From: Ahaetulla prasina
Taxonomy: Eukaryota; Chordata; Lepidosauria; Squamata; Colubridae
Length of the DNA stretch: 64,000 bases
Direction of reading: 5' to 3'
NCBI RefSeq assembly: GCF_028640845.1
Contig: NC_080539.1
Span: 301,830,516 to 301,894,515, forward strand
Notes under the pieces: model-generated
The model's input: only the letters and a program-made list of their open reading frames with translations
What the model was told of the DNA's origin: nothing
Database searches by the model: none
Shown here: piece after piece, positions 1 to 13,339 of the stretch
Numbering within the stretch: position 1 is the first letter of the stretch
Layout: each line of letters begins with the position of its first letter
Made by a program: the position numbers and the translations under genes

Positions 1-1109
1 AAAACGTTTGACCTCTGTAATTGCCAACAAAGGATATATAACAAAGTATTGAGATGAACTTTTGATATTGACCAAATACTTATTTTCCACCATAATTTGC
101 AAATAAATTCGTTACAAATCAGACAATGTGATTTTCTGGATGTGTTTTCTCATGTTGTCTCTCCTAGTTGAGGTATACCTATGATAACAATTACAGGCCC
201 CTCTCATCTTTTTCAGTGGGAGAACTTGCACAACTGGTGGCTGACTAAATACTTTTTTACCCCACTGTAATTTTGACAATGGGACCTTGAACATGCTCGT
301 TATGCTTGATCAAATAGGATTTTTTTGCTGAACTGTCCTTTTTAATGTAATAAATGGGCATGGGTACTAAATATATCTGGAGTTGTTTTTATTTAACTGG
401 AAAGTAAATGAAATCTAGGGGCTTTATTTTTCCTGGTGTACTTCCTGATACCAGCTCCATCCTCTTTTGGAAGCACAGCATCAAATTCAGAATGGGGAAA
501 AAAGAGTGAACTCTTGTGCTTAAATAGCAATAAATGGCCAGTTGCATCTTTGCCTTTCTCTTGTTATCCTTTCTCTCTGGTTCCCCTCCTTCCCAGCTTC
601 CTTTGTTTCTCTCAAACTTTTTTTGCTTATTGTTAGTGCTATGACTGTAGATTTCCAATTCCATCTCAGAGAAGTTGTTGTCATAAGCTTAGAAGGTTTG
701 CCTCATTTGACTGCTATTCTTAAGAAACTTGCAATAATTTCCAAATATGACATTTCTCAAATCCCTAAATCTAAATATGAATGTAAAAAATAATTTTAGA
801 GAGAAAATCTTTCCATGGCTTCTATGAAAACTAAAGCTTTTTTTTAATTAATAGAGAATAGCTTTTTACAAAGCTTGCTTTTGAGAAAGCTGAGTCCACG
901 AAGTACTCAGGCTGGGAAATGAATGTTAGATACTGAAGTACCAAAGGACAATTGGCTACAGTGATGGTTTTTTAAAATATAAAACAAGGAGAGGTCCTTT
1001 ATTATTTTCCTACCTGTTTTTTTTTTTAGAAACTATAATTGAAGTATTTGTCAATTACTGAGCTATTTATGCTGCTATTCAGTGTTTTATCATTGCCTCA
1101 TGCATTTCA

Positions 1110-1110
<1 letters not shown>
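1..1110. other. Unassigned AT-rich intron sequence
   Basis: Only short open frames and homopolymer runs are visible. I recognise no repeat family or exon here. Confidence 0.5.

Positions 1111-1111
<1 letters not shown>

Positions 1112-1146
<35 letters not shown>
1112..1146. repeat. (GT)n microsatellite
   Basis: About 17 uninterrupted GT units, followed by AT-rich sequence and a shorter GT/TATA tract near 1180-1206. Alternating purine-pyrimidine sequence of this sort can adopt Z-DNA. Confidence 0.95.
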
Positions 1147-1148
<2 letters not shown>

Positions 1149-1572
1149 AATATTAATATTAAATTATGTATATGAGTTAAATTGTGTGTGTGTATGTATA
1201 TATATAATTTAACTCAATTCCTTGGATACGGAATTTCATTATTATTTGCATTTGTTTAGCATTAAAATTCAGCAATGCATCATTGAAACTATCTAACTTT
1301 TCTGCTGTTTCTTTTCATCAAAATAAAATTACATTTTAAGCAAATAATTTTGCATTAGGAAATTCTATTGAGGAGATAAAATCCGCGTTAAAATTGAATT
1401 TGAGAATTAACAGAGTTGTATTAAATCAGATACGTACCTTGGTCAGCAAAGATTGTCTAAATACCATAGATGTTCATACTCCTGTTTTTTAGTATCTTAT
1501 ATTAGCAATCTAATATAAAGCAATTTAATATAATTAGCAAAAGGACAGATTTAGAAGGATTCCTTGTCATAT

Positions 1573-1832
1573 AGGGCCTCTGGTGGCTCAACAGACTAAT
1601 GCAGTCTGTTATTGAACTTGCAATTACTGCAAGTTCAAGTCCCACCAGGCCCAAGGTTGACTCAGCCTTCCATCCTTTATAAGGTAGGTAAAATGAGGAC
1701 CCAGATTGTTGGGGGCAATAAAAGTTGACTTTGTATATAATATACAAATGGATGAGACTATTACTTAACACAATGTAAGCCGCCCTGAGTCTTCGGAGAA
1801 GGGCGGGATATAAATTCAAATTAAAAAAAAAA
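1573..1832 (+). repeat. tRNA-derived SINE with L2-like tail (copy 1)
   Basis: The head has a tRNA-like A box (GGTGGCTCAACAGACT) and B box (AAGTTCAAGTCCCACC), the internal RNA polymerase III promoter. A body containing GTAGGTAAAATGAGGACCC follows. The 3' tail GTAAGCCGCCCTGAGTC..GGAGAAGGGCGGG is a small hairpin closely resembling the 3' end of the L2-like LINEs in this window (48429, 34060, 20950), the likely source of its reverse transcriptase. It ends in an A-rich run. Close copies lie at 26121-26400 (minus) and 63660-63915 (plus). Not a functional tRNA gene. Confidence 0.88.
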
Positions 1833-1887
1833 TTAGAATCTGACTTGTTGAACTGAAACAATTGAATTTTTGGGTCATATAAAAAAT

Positions 1888-2005
1888 AACAGAATTGGAA
1901 GGGACCTTGGAGGTCTTCTAGTCCAACCCCCAACTCAGGCAGGAAATCCTATACCATTTCAGACAAACGGTTGTCCAGTCTCTTCTTAAAAACCTCCAGT
2001 GATTC
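1888..2005 (-). mobile_element. CR1 LINE 3' end fragment
   Basis: The plus strand reads GAATTGGAAGGGACCTTGG, then CTAGTCCAACCCCCAACTCAGGCAGG and a CCATTTCAGACAAACGG block. This is the reverse complement of the CR1 3' end and matches the better copy at 21554. Only about 120 bp remain. Confidence 0.85.
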
Positions 2006-2009
2006 AAGC

Positions 2010-5000
2010 AAGGCCTTGGGAGGAATGACTGCTAAGTAAGCAATGATCTTTTTACTGTTGTTTTTAACCCTACAGGCTGTTATACCGATCCACTTCATTT
2101 TATTTGATTGTTGCATTGTTCAGCAACTGTAACAGAGAACCGTACTGAGAAGCCTCTTAAGGCTTAGTGCACCTATTTTTAGTAAAAAAATAATTTCCAA
2201 TCCCCAAAGAGCTAAAACAAAGTTATCCTGCTTTCAGAAGCCACCATGTTATTGTCCTGTCCCCTGCAGCAATCAGAAGAAAAGAACTGGCCTGAGAAAA
2301 TGTCAGCTGAAGAAAGTTCATTTTTGTCCTCTGTTCTCATTTATATACTGTAATATACTGTATATTCTAACTGTCAACTCTTGAAACGACTCTAGCCAAA
2401 GCCATACTTTACTTTGCTTCGTTTCTAAGTTGCCATGCATTGGAGGTGGGGGTGGGGAGACCAAAGGGGATTTGAAGAATGTAGAATGTTTTCCTCTACC
2501 GTATCAGACCTAACAGCTCATGAGAACCAAGGTCAGCTCAACGTGCTCTAGCAATAGCAGGAGGGAGTGATGAGCAGCTCATCACCTGCTTGGTTGGTTA
2601 ATGTGACCTGTGACACAAGGGTATGTGTGTGATCAATATCTATTTTTTAATTGTACCAAAGTGCGGGAATTATTCAGAGCTGGTTTCACATTTGAATGTG
2701 CCAATATGATGTACCGAAGAAAATGGATCTTTGAGGAAAAACCACAGCCTCAGTGTCTTGAATTGATTGGGCCCATTACTTGGAACCATGACCCTAACAT
2801 TGAATCGTTGGATGTTTCCCTTCTAAAATTTCCTAAGCTTAACTCACCTCTTTAGCAAAAGAACTGTAGGATGTATTAACCAGCCTTCCCTAATTTGGCC
2901 TTTTCTAGTTATGCCAGGACTACAATTCCCAGAATTTCTTGACTACATAGCTTTTAGAGAGATTAATTATCATTCTTAGGGGAAATAATGCAATTTACTG
3001 CAGTATGATTATGATTTTTAAAATATCATTTTCAACATGTAGATAATGAGACAACTATCTGGTACCTTCTGATTTTAATACCTGCTCCTTCAACTTCTGG
3101 AATATTGGAATAGAGCCACCAGCCACCAGTTTGGTTTTGTCATCGTGATATTTTCTGATTTGCTGCCTATCAAAAGAAAGTCCTGGTCTTCTTCACACAA
3201 GGCCAGCCTTGGAAACCTGCCTGGGAGATCAGTCCTACTCTTGGATACTGTAGACAGATAGAATTGTTGCTTTAGTGATGAGGAGAGCTAAAATACTTGG
3301 ACCACATTAGCACATTGGCCTCATTCCAGAATCTGTCTGAGAGTCCATATACGGTAGTGCCAGCAATACTTATTCCACATAACTTAGAAGCACAGTTCTA
3401 AGGGAGGAAAGGTTCAGAAGAATATCAAGAGCACCTCTGCTAGACTCCACTTAAGCAAAGAACAAGATCAACTAAGGTACCTGTAGTCTAAGCTAGTTTG
3501 AATGATTAACAACTTTTAAAATAACTCATTTTGTTTTAGTCTAGATTTATGAAAAGCTTGAGTAACTTTTTCTACTAAAAAGTGATGTACATGCACATTA
3601 AAGTATTAAATTAAAAATACAAACAGGCTCAATAAAGGAGCAAGCAATAAAATCTGTATAAGAAGGATAGAAATCAGATAAAAAGCTCCAGAGAATAAAA
3701 GGATCCCAGAGAGTGTCTAGGTGTTAATAATATCAGCATTGCAGAATGGCATGATAGCATTTTGTGCTTTGCCTCATGTAACATTATGTCTTGGAATTTA
3801 TATATAGAGGAAAAATCTGGGAAGAGATTTTCCATCGTTTTCCAGATGAAAACAAAACAACCTCATTTTCATGCCAAAAATTACATTTGGAGTAATTTAT
3901 AAAGGAGGTTTTTTTGCTCTTGGAAAAGAGGCAATTATTTTGCAGAAGCTTCCTTGCTTCTGGCTTGTAAAATTAAAATCTTAGCCAACCAAACTCATCT
4001 CCACTAGTCATAGATTTAGGAGCATGAGCAACTTTCCTTGGATTAGAAGGCCACAATTTATTATTGTAGCCAAGCAAAGATTTGAACATGCTGTTCCACT
4101 CAGAGGACTTCTATTCCTACTCCTATTGTGGAAAAGAAAGAGAAAGAAATCGTATTACCATAAATGAGTGACTTTTGGTGGCATGCTTTCAGGTTGCTGT
4201 GGGTAACTGTGAGACACAGGCTGCCTACCCCTGATTTTCTGAAAGCTGAATCTCAGAGCTTAATTTTTATCTAGAAGCTGTTTTCGTCAGCTAAATTCAT
4301 TGAGATTATTTTATTTTATTTTGCTCATGATGGTGAGGCAGTGCAGCTAAATTCTTAGAGATTGGAAAGAGAGAGAGGCTAGAGACATTAAATCTCATTA
4401 TTGACCCCACAATGTTGCCTTTGTGTAATGGACATCTATGAATAAGATATTCTTAAGTATCATTAAACTTAATTTTTCTTAAGGGTCGTTAAACTTTATT
4501 GATACAAAAATGTTATCCTCCCCTTATTCCAATACTATCCAACTGTACCTTCATAATATGTAAAATCTGATTATCCTTTCAAAGAAATTGCTGCAAATTG
4601 GTGACATGTGACAGATGACTCTGAGAGTCTGAGAGTCATAGTATGCTTCCTGCCCTCTGCTCATTAACCAACCTCCACCAAAGCCAGTCCTCTTCTAGCA
4701 TTTGTTCTCTCCATTTTTAGTTCTTTGTTTCTTGAGTTAGGAAAGACAGTATGTTCCTCCATGTTTTACACTAACTTCTCTCCAAACTTCCAAAAATGTA
4801 GAAAAAAAGAAAGTATATACCTTCATTAATTAATTTGGTGGTGAATATGATACATTGCTAATGTACTTAACTAGATTTAGAAATGTATCTTTAATTTAAG
4901 ATGCAGCAGTCATTTTTCCCTATTGCCTGCCTAAGAAAATGTTGCGTATTTGCCCAGTTCACTGCGTATCTCACAGTTTTAAGCAAGTGCATTGCATACA

Positions 5001-5043
5001 TGTGCATGTGCACACACACAAGCCTGTGTGTGTGTCTGTGTGT
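2010..5043. other. Intron sequence, mostly unassigned
   Basis: No clear gene. Around 2880-2955 the phrase GGACTACAATTCCCAGAATT resembles the interior of a common amniote hAT MITE, but no ends are visible. The 81-codon open frame at 2610-2855 has no recognised homologue. Confidence 0.45.
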
Positions 5044-5338
5044 CAGTGGTGGGATTCAAAATTTTTTACTACTGGTTCTGTGGGCGTGGTTTAATGGGTG
5101 TGGTGTGGCTTGGTGGGCATGGCAGGGGAAGGATACTGTAAAATCTCCATTCCCACCACACTCCAGGGAAAGGTTACTGAAAAATCCCCATTTCCTCCCG
5201 ATCAGCTGGGACTTGGGAGGCAGAGAATAGATGGGGGCGGGGCCAATCAGAGATGGTATTTACCAGTTCTCCGAACTACTCAAAATTTCTTCTACCGGTT
5301 CTCCAGAACTGGTCAGAACCTACTGAATACCACCTCTG
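5044..5338 (+). mobile_element. hAT-type MITE, 'ACCGGTTCT' family (copy 1)
   Basis: The terminal inverted repeats are CAGTGGTGGGATTCA on the left and the reverse complement of CTGAATACCACCTCTG on the right. The 8-bp flanks are CTGTGTGT and GTGTGTGT, as expected from insertion into a TG microsatellite. No transposase is encoded, so it would have depended on one supplied in trans. A near relative in the opposite orientation lies at 23416-23656. Confidence 0.8.
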
Positions 5339-5381
5339 GTGTGTGTGCACATGCGCGCACGTGCGCACCCCCCCCATCCAC

Positions 5382-5383
<2 letters not shown>

Positions 5384-5430
<47 letters not shown>
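5384..5430. repeat. (CA)n microsatellite
   Basis: About 23 CA units, preceded by a GT/GC alternating tract with CGCGCACGTGCGCAC. The whole 5339-5430 block is strongly alternating purine-pyrimidine. Confidence 0.95.
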
Positions 5431-5431
<1 letters not shown>

Positions 5432-5445
5432 CAACATAAATTTTG

Positions 5446-5474
5446 GACTTAATTGTGGTCATAAGGACTACCTG
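5446..5474. mobile_element. End fragment of a TA-flanked MITE
   Basis: GTGGTCATAAGGACTACCTGTA matches the reverse of the left end of the element at 49231 (TACAGGTAGTCCTTAATTTA). Only this terminal piece is recognisable. Confidence 0.45.
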
Positions 5475-5479
5475 TACTT

Positions 5480-7511
5480 GGAAACCACTTTTGGATGTTT
5501 TGCTTAAAAAAAAGAATTGAAAGGAATGAAATTTTAATTTGGATATTTGATGATTAGAACTGTTTATGTTTAAAAGATACTATGTACTATTGTTAATCTT
5601 AAAGTAGGAAGTTACTATATTTTATATTTGTATCTGTACTGAAGAAAGTCAGGAGTTATTTTTTCCCTTATCTATATTCTTAATCCTGCTTTTCCCCCAA
5701 TTATTTAATCCCCCCCATTTTCTTATATTTAATACTTTGCTGAAATTTAATAAAGTTTATATAAAAAGATGAAATCTCAAGCTTCTACATGGAGATAACA
5801 TATACAAGTATGCTGTTACCATATTTTACTATGTGTAATTTTGGTTAATGATTGTTCTATTAGTATTATCTGATCATATTTAATTTTTATATTGGATAAT
5901 TATATTATAGTGGATGTTTCACACTAAGTAATGATCAGGAATTAAATTACCAGGAATCTCTAAAAGATTTATTGGTTTGTCAAATTGTCAGGACTTTGCG
6001 GTGGGCTTTGTCCAGACATAGGCACAACAGGAATTCTAGTAGTAGGAAGATAGAATAAGAATGGTAAATGCTTGTTCAAATTTCTTTGTGCCCCATCATA
6101 ATAGTAAACAAAATCAAAGCACTGTTATCCTGTTTCTTTCTCACACTTGCCCTTTTTCTCAGGACTGTGTAATCTTTGAGTCCCCCTTAATGGTTCAGCC
6201 TCTCTTTCCCTAATGTGCTTTTTACATTGCTTTACAGGAACAAACATGCAAATAATTAAATGTGAAACCATTTTATACACTATGTTGTGGTAGAGGGATG
6301 CTCTCACAACTGGTTAGCAATACTGAAAGGGAATGCCAACGAAAGTCAGAGGAGCAAACCTCTCATCTTACTAATAGCAAATGGCACACTCACAGTTCCA
6401 CCACAATTTGTGGTGCTTCACAACAGATGCAACAGAAACAGGATGGGATTGGCATTGGAGATAACTAGTGCTATGCCTGCATTGTTTTATGGCAGCTCAA
6501 GGATGGATAAATAGCACCTTGAGTCAGTTATGAAAAAAAACCCTCAGAATGAGGTGCCCAGTCTCTGTCCAGGGTACTGAAAAATCTGTTTTTCTCCTGT
6601 TTAGTATTAAAACTGCTTTTCAGTTTCTTTTCTTTTCTTTTTTAACATTCTCTCCACTGCCCTCAGATCACTGACTTCATTTCTTTCTTCCTGTCTTGTC
6701 TGTGAAACCCATTTCAGAAGAATCTGACAAATTTACAATTGATTTGATTGCTTTCGTTATGAATAACTACAACTTGAAATTTAGCAAGTTTACAACATTG
6801 ATAAAACATCATGCTAGCTTTTATGCTTGTGTAGCTTTTTAGCAGGCATTTGTAAGATTGATTTTTTCAAAGATTACTCATCAGATGGTTTTATTTGTTC
6901 CATTAAAAAGTCCTGAATGATTCCTGTCCTTCATTATACCCTTTTTTAAAAAAATTGACCTTGAAACTGTGGAATGCAATTATATTCGGAGAATAGATTG
7001 AATAACAAAATATTGGCTCATATTCAGGTAAAAATGGAAGTAAGAAATATTTGCTGAAAAAGAATTGCAGAATGAATTAATGAATCATACTCTTTAACCT
7101 AACCTATAATGTACACTAGAGGAATGAAGCCCTAAAGTTTGGGGGTTTTTTGCTTGCTTGTTTTTTTGTTTTTTTGCAATTCCCAGAGCTGAATAATTAG
7201 TGTTGCTGAACTTAAGCGAAAGCAAGTCAAAGAGCAGCACCACTTAAAAAAAAAAGATGTGAAAGTGCTCTTTTAAGAGTTATCAAAAAAAAAACACTTT
7301 AAAAAGGGTGGGAGCGATTGTAACTCTTCAGTGACATTGCCTTAACTATGGCACACACTACAAATCTTCATATACCTTTTTTTCACCAAATTGAGAATCT
7401 ACCATTTTTGGAGGGACAAAACTAATTTCCCCTCTAATTTCCAAGTATTCAAACCATTCTTATATGGCTGTTTAACCTGATTTCTTCCCCGTGGTGTATT
7501 TAGTTGAGACT
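5480..7511. other. Unassigned intron sequence
   Basis: AT-rich with homopolymer runs; no exon or clear repeat family recognised. Confidence 0.5.
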
Positions 7512-7742
7512 TTTATTGGATTCCCCGCCCCCTCATTCAATCATATCCAATTCTCAGCAACTGCTTGGACAGGGTCCTGAAGTTTTCTTGGCAAGGTTTT
7601 TCAGATGTTGGTTTTCCAATGCTTTCTTCTTAGGACAGAGAAACATGACTAGGCCAAGGTCCGATAGGTACCCTTTGTGTCTAAGGCAGGACTATAACTC
7701 AGTCTCCTGATTTCTAACCTGATACCTTAACCACTGCGACAA
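7512..7742 (-). repeat. tRNA-derived SINE with Bov-B-like end
   Basis: Read on the minus strand, a tRNA-like head (GTGGTTAAGGTATCAGG, then a B-box region in GAGTTATAGTCCTGCC) is followed by a GGCCTAGTCATG..TTCTCTG body and an end containing CCTTGCCAAGAAAACTTCAG. The tail AATTGGATATGATTGAATGA resembles the Bov-B-derived ends of ruminant and squamate SINEs. Family naming is from memory. Confidence 0.65.
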
Positions 7743-7774
7743 ATTTGGTTTGTCTGTGATTGTATAGTTTTGCC

Positions 7775-7850
7775 ACCTAGAGTCGCTTTGGCAAGATGGG
7801 CAAGTTTGGTAAATAAGTATTTTAATAAACCAAACCAAACAATATCTAGT
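7775..7850 (+). repeat. Possible LINE/SINE 3' tail fragment
   Basis: GCCACCTAGAGTCGC, a short gap, then AAATAAGTATTTTAATAAA loosely resembles the L2-type tail hairpin seen elsewhere. Too diverged to assign firmly. Confidence 0.3.
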
Positions 7851-7859
7851 GAAATCATT

Positions 7860-9930
7860 AGTTTATCCAAAATGTATTTTTTTCTCCAGTTATAGAGAAT
7901 GAAACAGGGCTTAAAACTGTCTTCTCTAAGAAAGAGCTTAGAGAAGAACAAATTTATTCAAACGATCATATGCATAATTAGCCAACTAGAATAATATTAT
8001 CCTATGGTAGTTTTAGTCTGATACTCCTAAATTCTTAGGTGTATTGGAAATAGCTTTTACCTTTAACAGCATGATTTATGTGACATCCTGGCTTGAAAAT
8101 TTCACACCCATCCCTACCCATTCTTCTTCCCACACATAAAGCAAACTAGGTTAATGAAGATGAATATCTGGCAAAGAATCGCTAAGAAGAATCAGAAGGT
8201 CAGGGAAACATGAAACTATTTTTATATTATAGATTTCAGGAGAGATATCTGTAAGCATGTGATATGCCCATGCTCTTTTCTTAGTGTATATATACAAGTA
8301 TTGTAACAATAAAGGCTATTGTAGGTCCCAGTGGCTTCAGTGGTAAACAGTAAATGGAGGCATCTCAGCCTTCCTTCCAGTTGCATAAGCTTCAGTGCTC
8401 TTCTGGGTATCCAGTTGGCTCCAACTTGTTAGCTTCCTGCAAAGCCATTAAGACTTGGCCACTTCAATGAGCCTTGTAGGCTGAGGGAGGCATTTTTATG
8501 AAGAGTGTTTTGATAAAGGAGTGTTTTAGCGGTTCCTTGGCATGTAAGATATTTTTGACTGCACTTTTATTACATTCTTGTTTTATGATGTTATGTTTTT
8601 AATCTTAAGATTTAATGTTGCTACTCTTTGGGAATGTCTGTCAGTCACTCAATATGTTGGGTATGATTGGAGCTATGTATATGTCCAGTTAAATAAGCAA
8701 GTAAACAAACAATAAATTTCTCTGCTGCTTTGCCAGCATATAAAGGTACAATAGACTGGAGTAAATTGGATAAATGTTGATTTTTCCTATACTTCATGGA
8801 GAAACTTGATATGAAGATTAAAATCAGTATGTACGGTTAGCAAAATCTAGCTGTTCTTGCCCTTCTGTTATTACTGAGGATCCCCTACAGCTTTTTTAAA
8901 TATATTTTTCAATTAAGCTTTCACTCAATGGAACTCTTAATTTTTTACAGTCATGCCTAATTTGAACTTTTCTTGGCAGCTTTATCTTTAATCAAGTATA
9001 GGATTATTAAAATGCATGTCAAGGAAAGGCCTGGTGATCATACCTCCTAGGCAACTCTTGTATTACAAGTGGCACTGTAGCTCATTTTGGGCCTGAATTG
9101 CATATTTATAGTCTGTGTAAATCTCTTTCTGTCCAATTAAGTAGGTAATTCGATATTCTCCAAAGCCTTTCCGTCAGTGTTCCAAATACATTACAATCTC
9201 ATGTTTCAAGTATAATGAACTCAGAATTGTATTCCTTTCCCATCCCTTGACTTTTTAAGTCCCATAAATGGAAACATCTTATGCACAGCTTAATTCCTGT
9301 TCAAGGACTCTATTAGATTCATGGACTTTAGATTTCCAGGAAGGTTGTCACAACAGTGACCTATGTCCCAATGAGGAAGAGCCTGTTACCTAATTGATAT
9401 GTACATATTAATCCTGGTTTCACCTTCAGTCCGTCAGAGAGACAACAACAAAAGAAGAATGCCTTTTTAGAAGATTTTTAAAATTGGGAATGTTGATAGT
9501 TCTAAATTCTGTCCCATTCTAAAGAAGGATGTTTCCCCCTTAATAAATGGGTTTGAAAAGAAATATTGGCTATTGTTCTCTCTCTTGTGACTGGATTTTG
9601 TTTTTTAATCTGATCGCACTGATTAATAAGCTTCCCAGATAATATGTGTTTCATTTTTAATTTTCCTCTGGTCTCATTATCTACAGTGCCCCTCATATAT
9701 TGTACATTTCACTATGGTATATTAATTAATGAAATTCTGTGTTGAGTTGTTATAATACTACAAGACTTGGTTTTCCCAAAGACATCATTTTCACAGTATC
9801 GGCCTTGGCATTTGATGGTGAGAAAACAGGACTCTGTTCCATAGTCATAAGAAGGATTTCTTATTCAGTGCAAGAACCTGTAGACCAACCCAGGTGGAAG
9901 GCTGTTTGGTCTCTGTTTCAACATACTGAA
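7860..9930. other. Unassigned intron sequence
   Basis: No exon or clear repeat recognised; short open frames only. Confidence 0.5.
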
Positions 9931-9939
9931 AAAGTTCAC

Positions 9940-10930
9940 TGCCTCCTTCAATAATTGGCTCCATTGGCAAATGCTTTTCTTATTATAAAACTCTTTCTAA
10001 CATTCAGCTGGAACCTACTTTCCTGTAATTTAAGAAAGATCGTTATTCTGTGGGATGACAGGGAACAAGTCTTGGACTTCAGTGTAACATCCCTTCAAAT
10101 GCCTGAAAAATACGATCATAGCCTCCTCTGACATCCTTTCGTCAGACTGGATCTACCCACTTCTAGACATATCAAAAGATTTTGAATTATAACCACCTCA
10201 AATATATAACCACCCTTCTCTAAATGAAAAATAGCTATTTTGTATGGAACAGAACTGCTTTGACCATTTGGAAATGTATTTGAAATGGTTTCATTCAAGA
10301 TGTTTTTTACACCACTGTCCAGAACCCTGAATTTCTTCTCCATCCCTATCATTTTCATTGCTCTCCATCTCTCCTTTAGTTGATTTTTTTCTTAAAATTT
10401 GATTCCCAGAATTGGCCACGGTGAAGCTGTGGTTATTGGTCTTTGATCATTCTGACCAAGGCAGAATGAAGTGGAACTATAATTTCACATTATTTGGCAA
10501 TTATGCTCATGTTGATGCTGCCTAAAGTTGCATTTGCCTTTTTAGCAATCACATTTATATTCAGTTGTGATTAACTATAACTCCAAAATCCTTTTCTCTT
10601 ATGTTGTTGCTGTTATACATCCCGCATTTTATAGGAACACACTTGATTATTTTTCCCAAGTAAATAGTGCATTGTTTATATTAAGCAAGATGATGCCGCA
10701 AGTTTGACACCAGTGCTCAAAACCGTGCCTTCTATATCACTTGATATCTTGCTCCAAAAAATGATGAGGATCCATTGATAAGAACTATTTGAATGTGGGG
10801 TTTTCAAGCCAATTGTAGATTTATTTAACAGACATACTCTCAAGCCCCTGCTAATCAGAGTTTCAGACCCATTTCGTGGAATGTTCTGGTTAAATCAACA
10901 CTGTATTTTCTGAGTTTCCACAACCTTCAG
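9940..10930 (-). mobile_element. Ancient CR1-type LINE remnant (RT region)
   Basis: The plus strand carries phrases typical of an inverted CR1 coding region: CTGACCAAGGCAGAATGAAG, then GTTGATGCTGCCTAAAGTTGC, then GCCTTTTTAGCAATCACAT. They occur in the order expected for the RT C-terminus back toward the RT core, the last part (around 10820-10930) corresponding to the region before the catalytic core. Frameshifts and stops are everywhere, so this is an old, dead copy. Matches are from memory of CR1 consensus text; the subfamily is not assigned. Confidence 0.7.
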
Positions 10931-11026
10931 GTATTATTTAATAATAGTAGAATTAAAATAGAATTAATAATAATCACTGCATTGTTTACAAGTTGTTAGC
11001 AGATTGATGGACATTTTCCTAGTATA

Positions 11027-11038
11027 TATCTATATCTA

Positions 11039-11117
<79 letters not shown>
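11027..11117. repeat. (GATA)n / (TATC)n microsatellite
   Basis: About 22 TATC units on the plus strand (GATA on the other), flanked by TATA-rich imperfect units. Bkm-like in composition. Confidence 0.95.
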
Positions 11118-11271
11118 ATTTATTAGGAAAAAGTCCTTCAAAAGTCTGTAGTTCCTTAGCCCCCTTTTCTTCTCTTTGAGGGAGGGGAAAAAAAGGGTTC
11201 TCAGATAAAATATCCTACAAGTCATTTCTTAGCTTTAAGAATCAGAAGTAGAAAAGTTATTTTAAACTTCT

Positions 11272-11583
11272 AGGATGCCGTCGATTGCAGAAAATATGAC
11301 TTCAGCAACAGATTGGTCAATACCTGGAATTCATTACCTGACTCTGTGGTTTCATCCCAAAACCCCCAAAATTTTAACCTAAGACTGTCTACTGTTGACC
11401 TCACCCCATTCCTAAGAGGTCTGTAAGAGGGATGCATAAGAGCACCAGCGTGCCTACCGTCCCTGTCCCAATGTTTCCTCTATTTGTATCTATTTTATGT
11501 ATTCAATTCATGCTTATACTTATATATATTACCTAATACATTCTTGTCAAATAAATAAATAAAATAAAATAAATGTATGGCTG
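11272..11583 (+). mobile_element. CR1-like LINE (family B) 3' end
   Basis: The sequence encodes, with breaks, a C-terminus like LPDSVVSS..NPQNF and LSTVDLTPFLRGL, the same end seen in the longer copy at 49872-50627. A 3' UTR with GCATAAGAGCACCAGCGTGCC follows, then an (AAATA)n-type tail. Plus-strand member of a family with three minus-strand copies in the window. Confidence 0.82.
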
Positions 11584-12837
11584 TCTCCCTTCTGGCTGTC
11601 TTGTGTGAACCTATTTGGACTATTGTCCTTTTTGGATGGGTCGGTGGGGGATAATTGATACAGAATTTAGGATTTTAGAAGTAAAAACTTAGCAACACAT
11701 TATGTTGAAAAAATGCCCATTGGAAAATCCTGAATATCATTACCACCCCACCATCAGCATATCTTGATATCAAAATGAAATAAAAATAATATTAAAACCT
11801 TTGTTAAAATCAAGAAGTTTAAATTGTAGGTCAGATTGTTAGATTTTATTCAACAGTGTTCTACAAAAAATGTTAAACTACCTTAAATGACAGACTTAAA
11901 AAAACACAGGTTTTTATTGTTATTTATAAAACTTCCTCATACAAAACTTTTGAACTGGGGCAAAAGCTAGTTTTAAAGTCTTGCCTTTAAGCAAGCCAGC
12001 TTAATGTTTTCAGGGAGTTATTTTTAACATGCAGTCTGGAAATGGAGTGATCTAGTAGAAACCACAATTCGCAATAGCTCTGCTTGCCTGCTTGTTTGCT
12101 TTTGCTCTTGGTTTTATTGGTTTGTTGTAAATAATTCATGAACTGTTATGTCTTTTTCCTCCCATTCCATTCAAAGTTAATTCAAGCAGTCCCTGTGGTC
12201 ACAATTAATTCAATGAGTTCCCCCCACACCACACCAGCATACCTCATGGGATGTGTCTCATGGGCAAAATAGGTAGAAGGAGCACCCTTGAGGAACATAC
12301 TCAAGCTATGTTGAGCCTCTGAGGATAAGTGGGACATAAAAACCAACCAATAAATCTTGTGTTGAGGGACTAAAGGATGATTGCGTGATCTTTGTAGTCT
12401 CCTCTAACTCTTGGAGAAATGGAATATTACCAGGTAATTGTAATATTAATTTACTTTAGTTACTGTCAACTTATAAATATTATCATAATTTAATAATATA
12501 AGGCAGAATTTTGTGTGAAGAAAAGAGCCACCGTGTTAAACTAATAGGCTGAGCTGTTTTCTGTAAGCCTCAGAAAGTCACACCTCTTATTCCTTGACAT
12601 TTGATAGAAAAATAGAGTTTCTGTTCTTACTGCAACCTGAAGGAAATCAGTTCTCAGGTGAAATCCAGTAATGCTTTTTTGAATATAAACTTAAAGTTAG
12701 AAGAGGTTTCTGTGTTTCTCTGTTCCTTTGCATTATTGTTTTTTATTTTTCTCTCTCTCTCTTTCTTACTTTTTAAATTATGTATTAGTTTTTTATGTTT
12801 TTTAAACATTTTTAAATTTGTCTCTCTTGCCCCCTCA

Positions 12838-13334
<497 letters not shown>

Positions 13335-13339
13335 ATGTC

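Noticed and set aside
1573..1650. tRNA gene
   Set aside because: A and B boxes are those of a SINE head; there is no cloverleaf or CCA-ready acceptor stem, and the body and tail are those of a retroposon.
5044..5439. Frames of 109-113 codons ending in poly Thr-His
   Set aside because: Translation of a MITE joined to a CA repeat.
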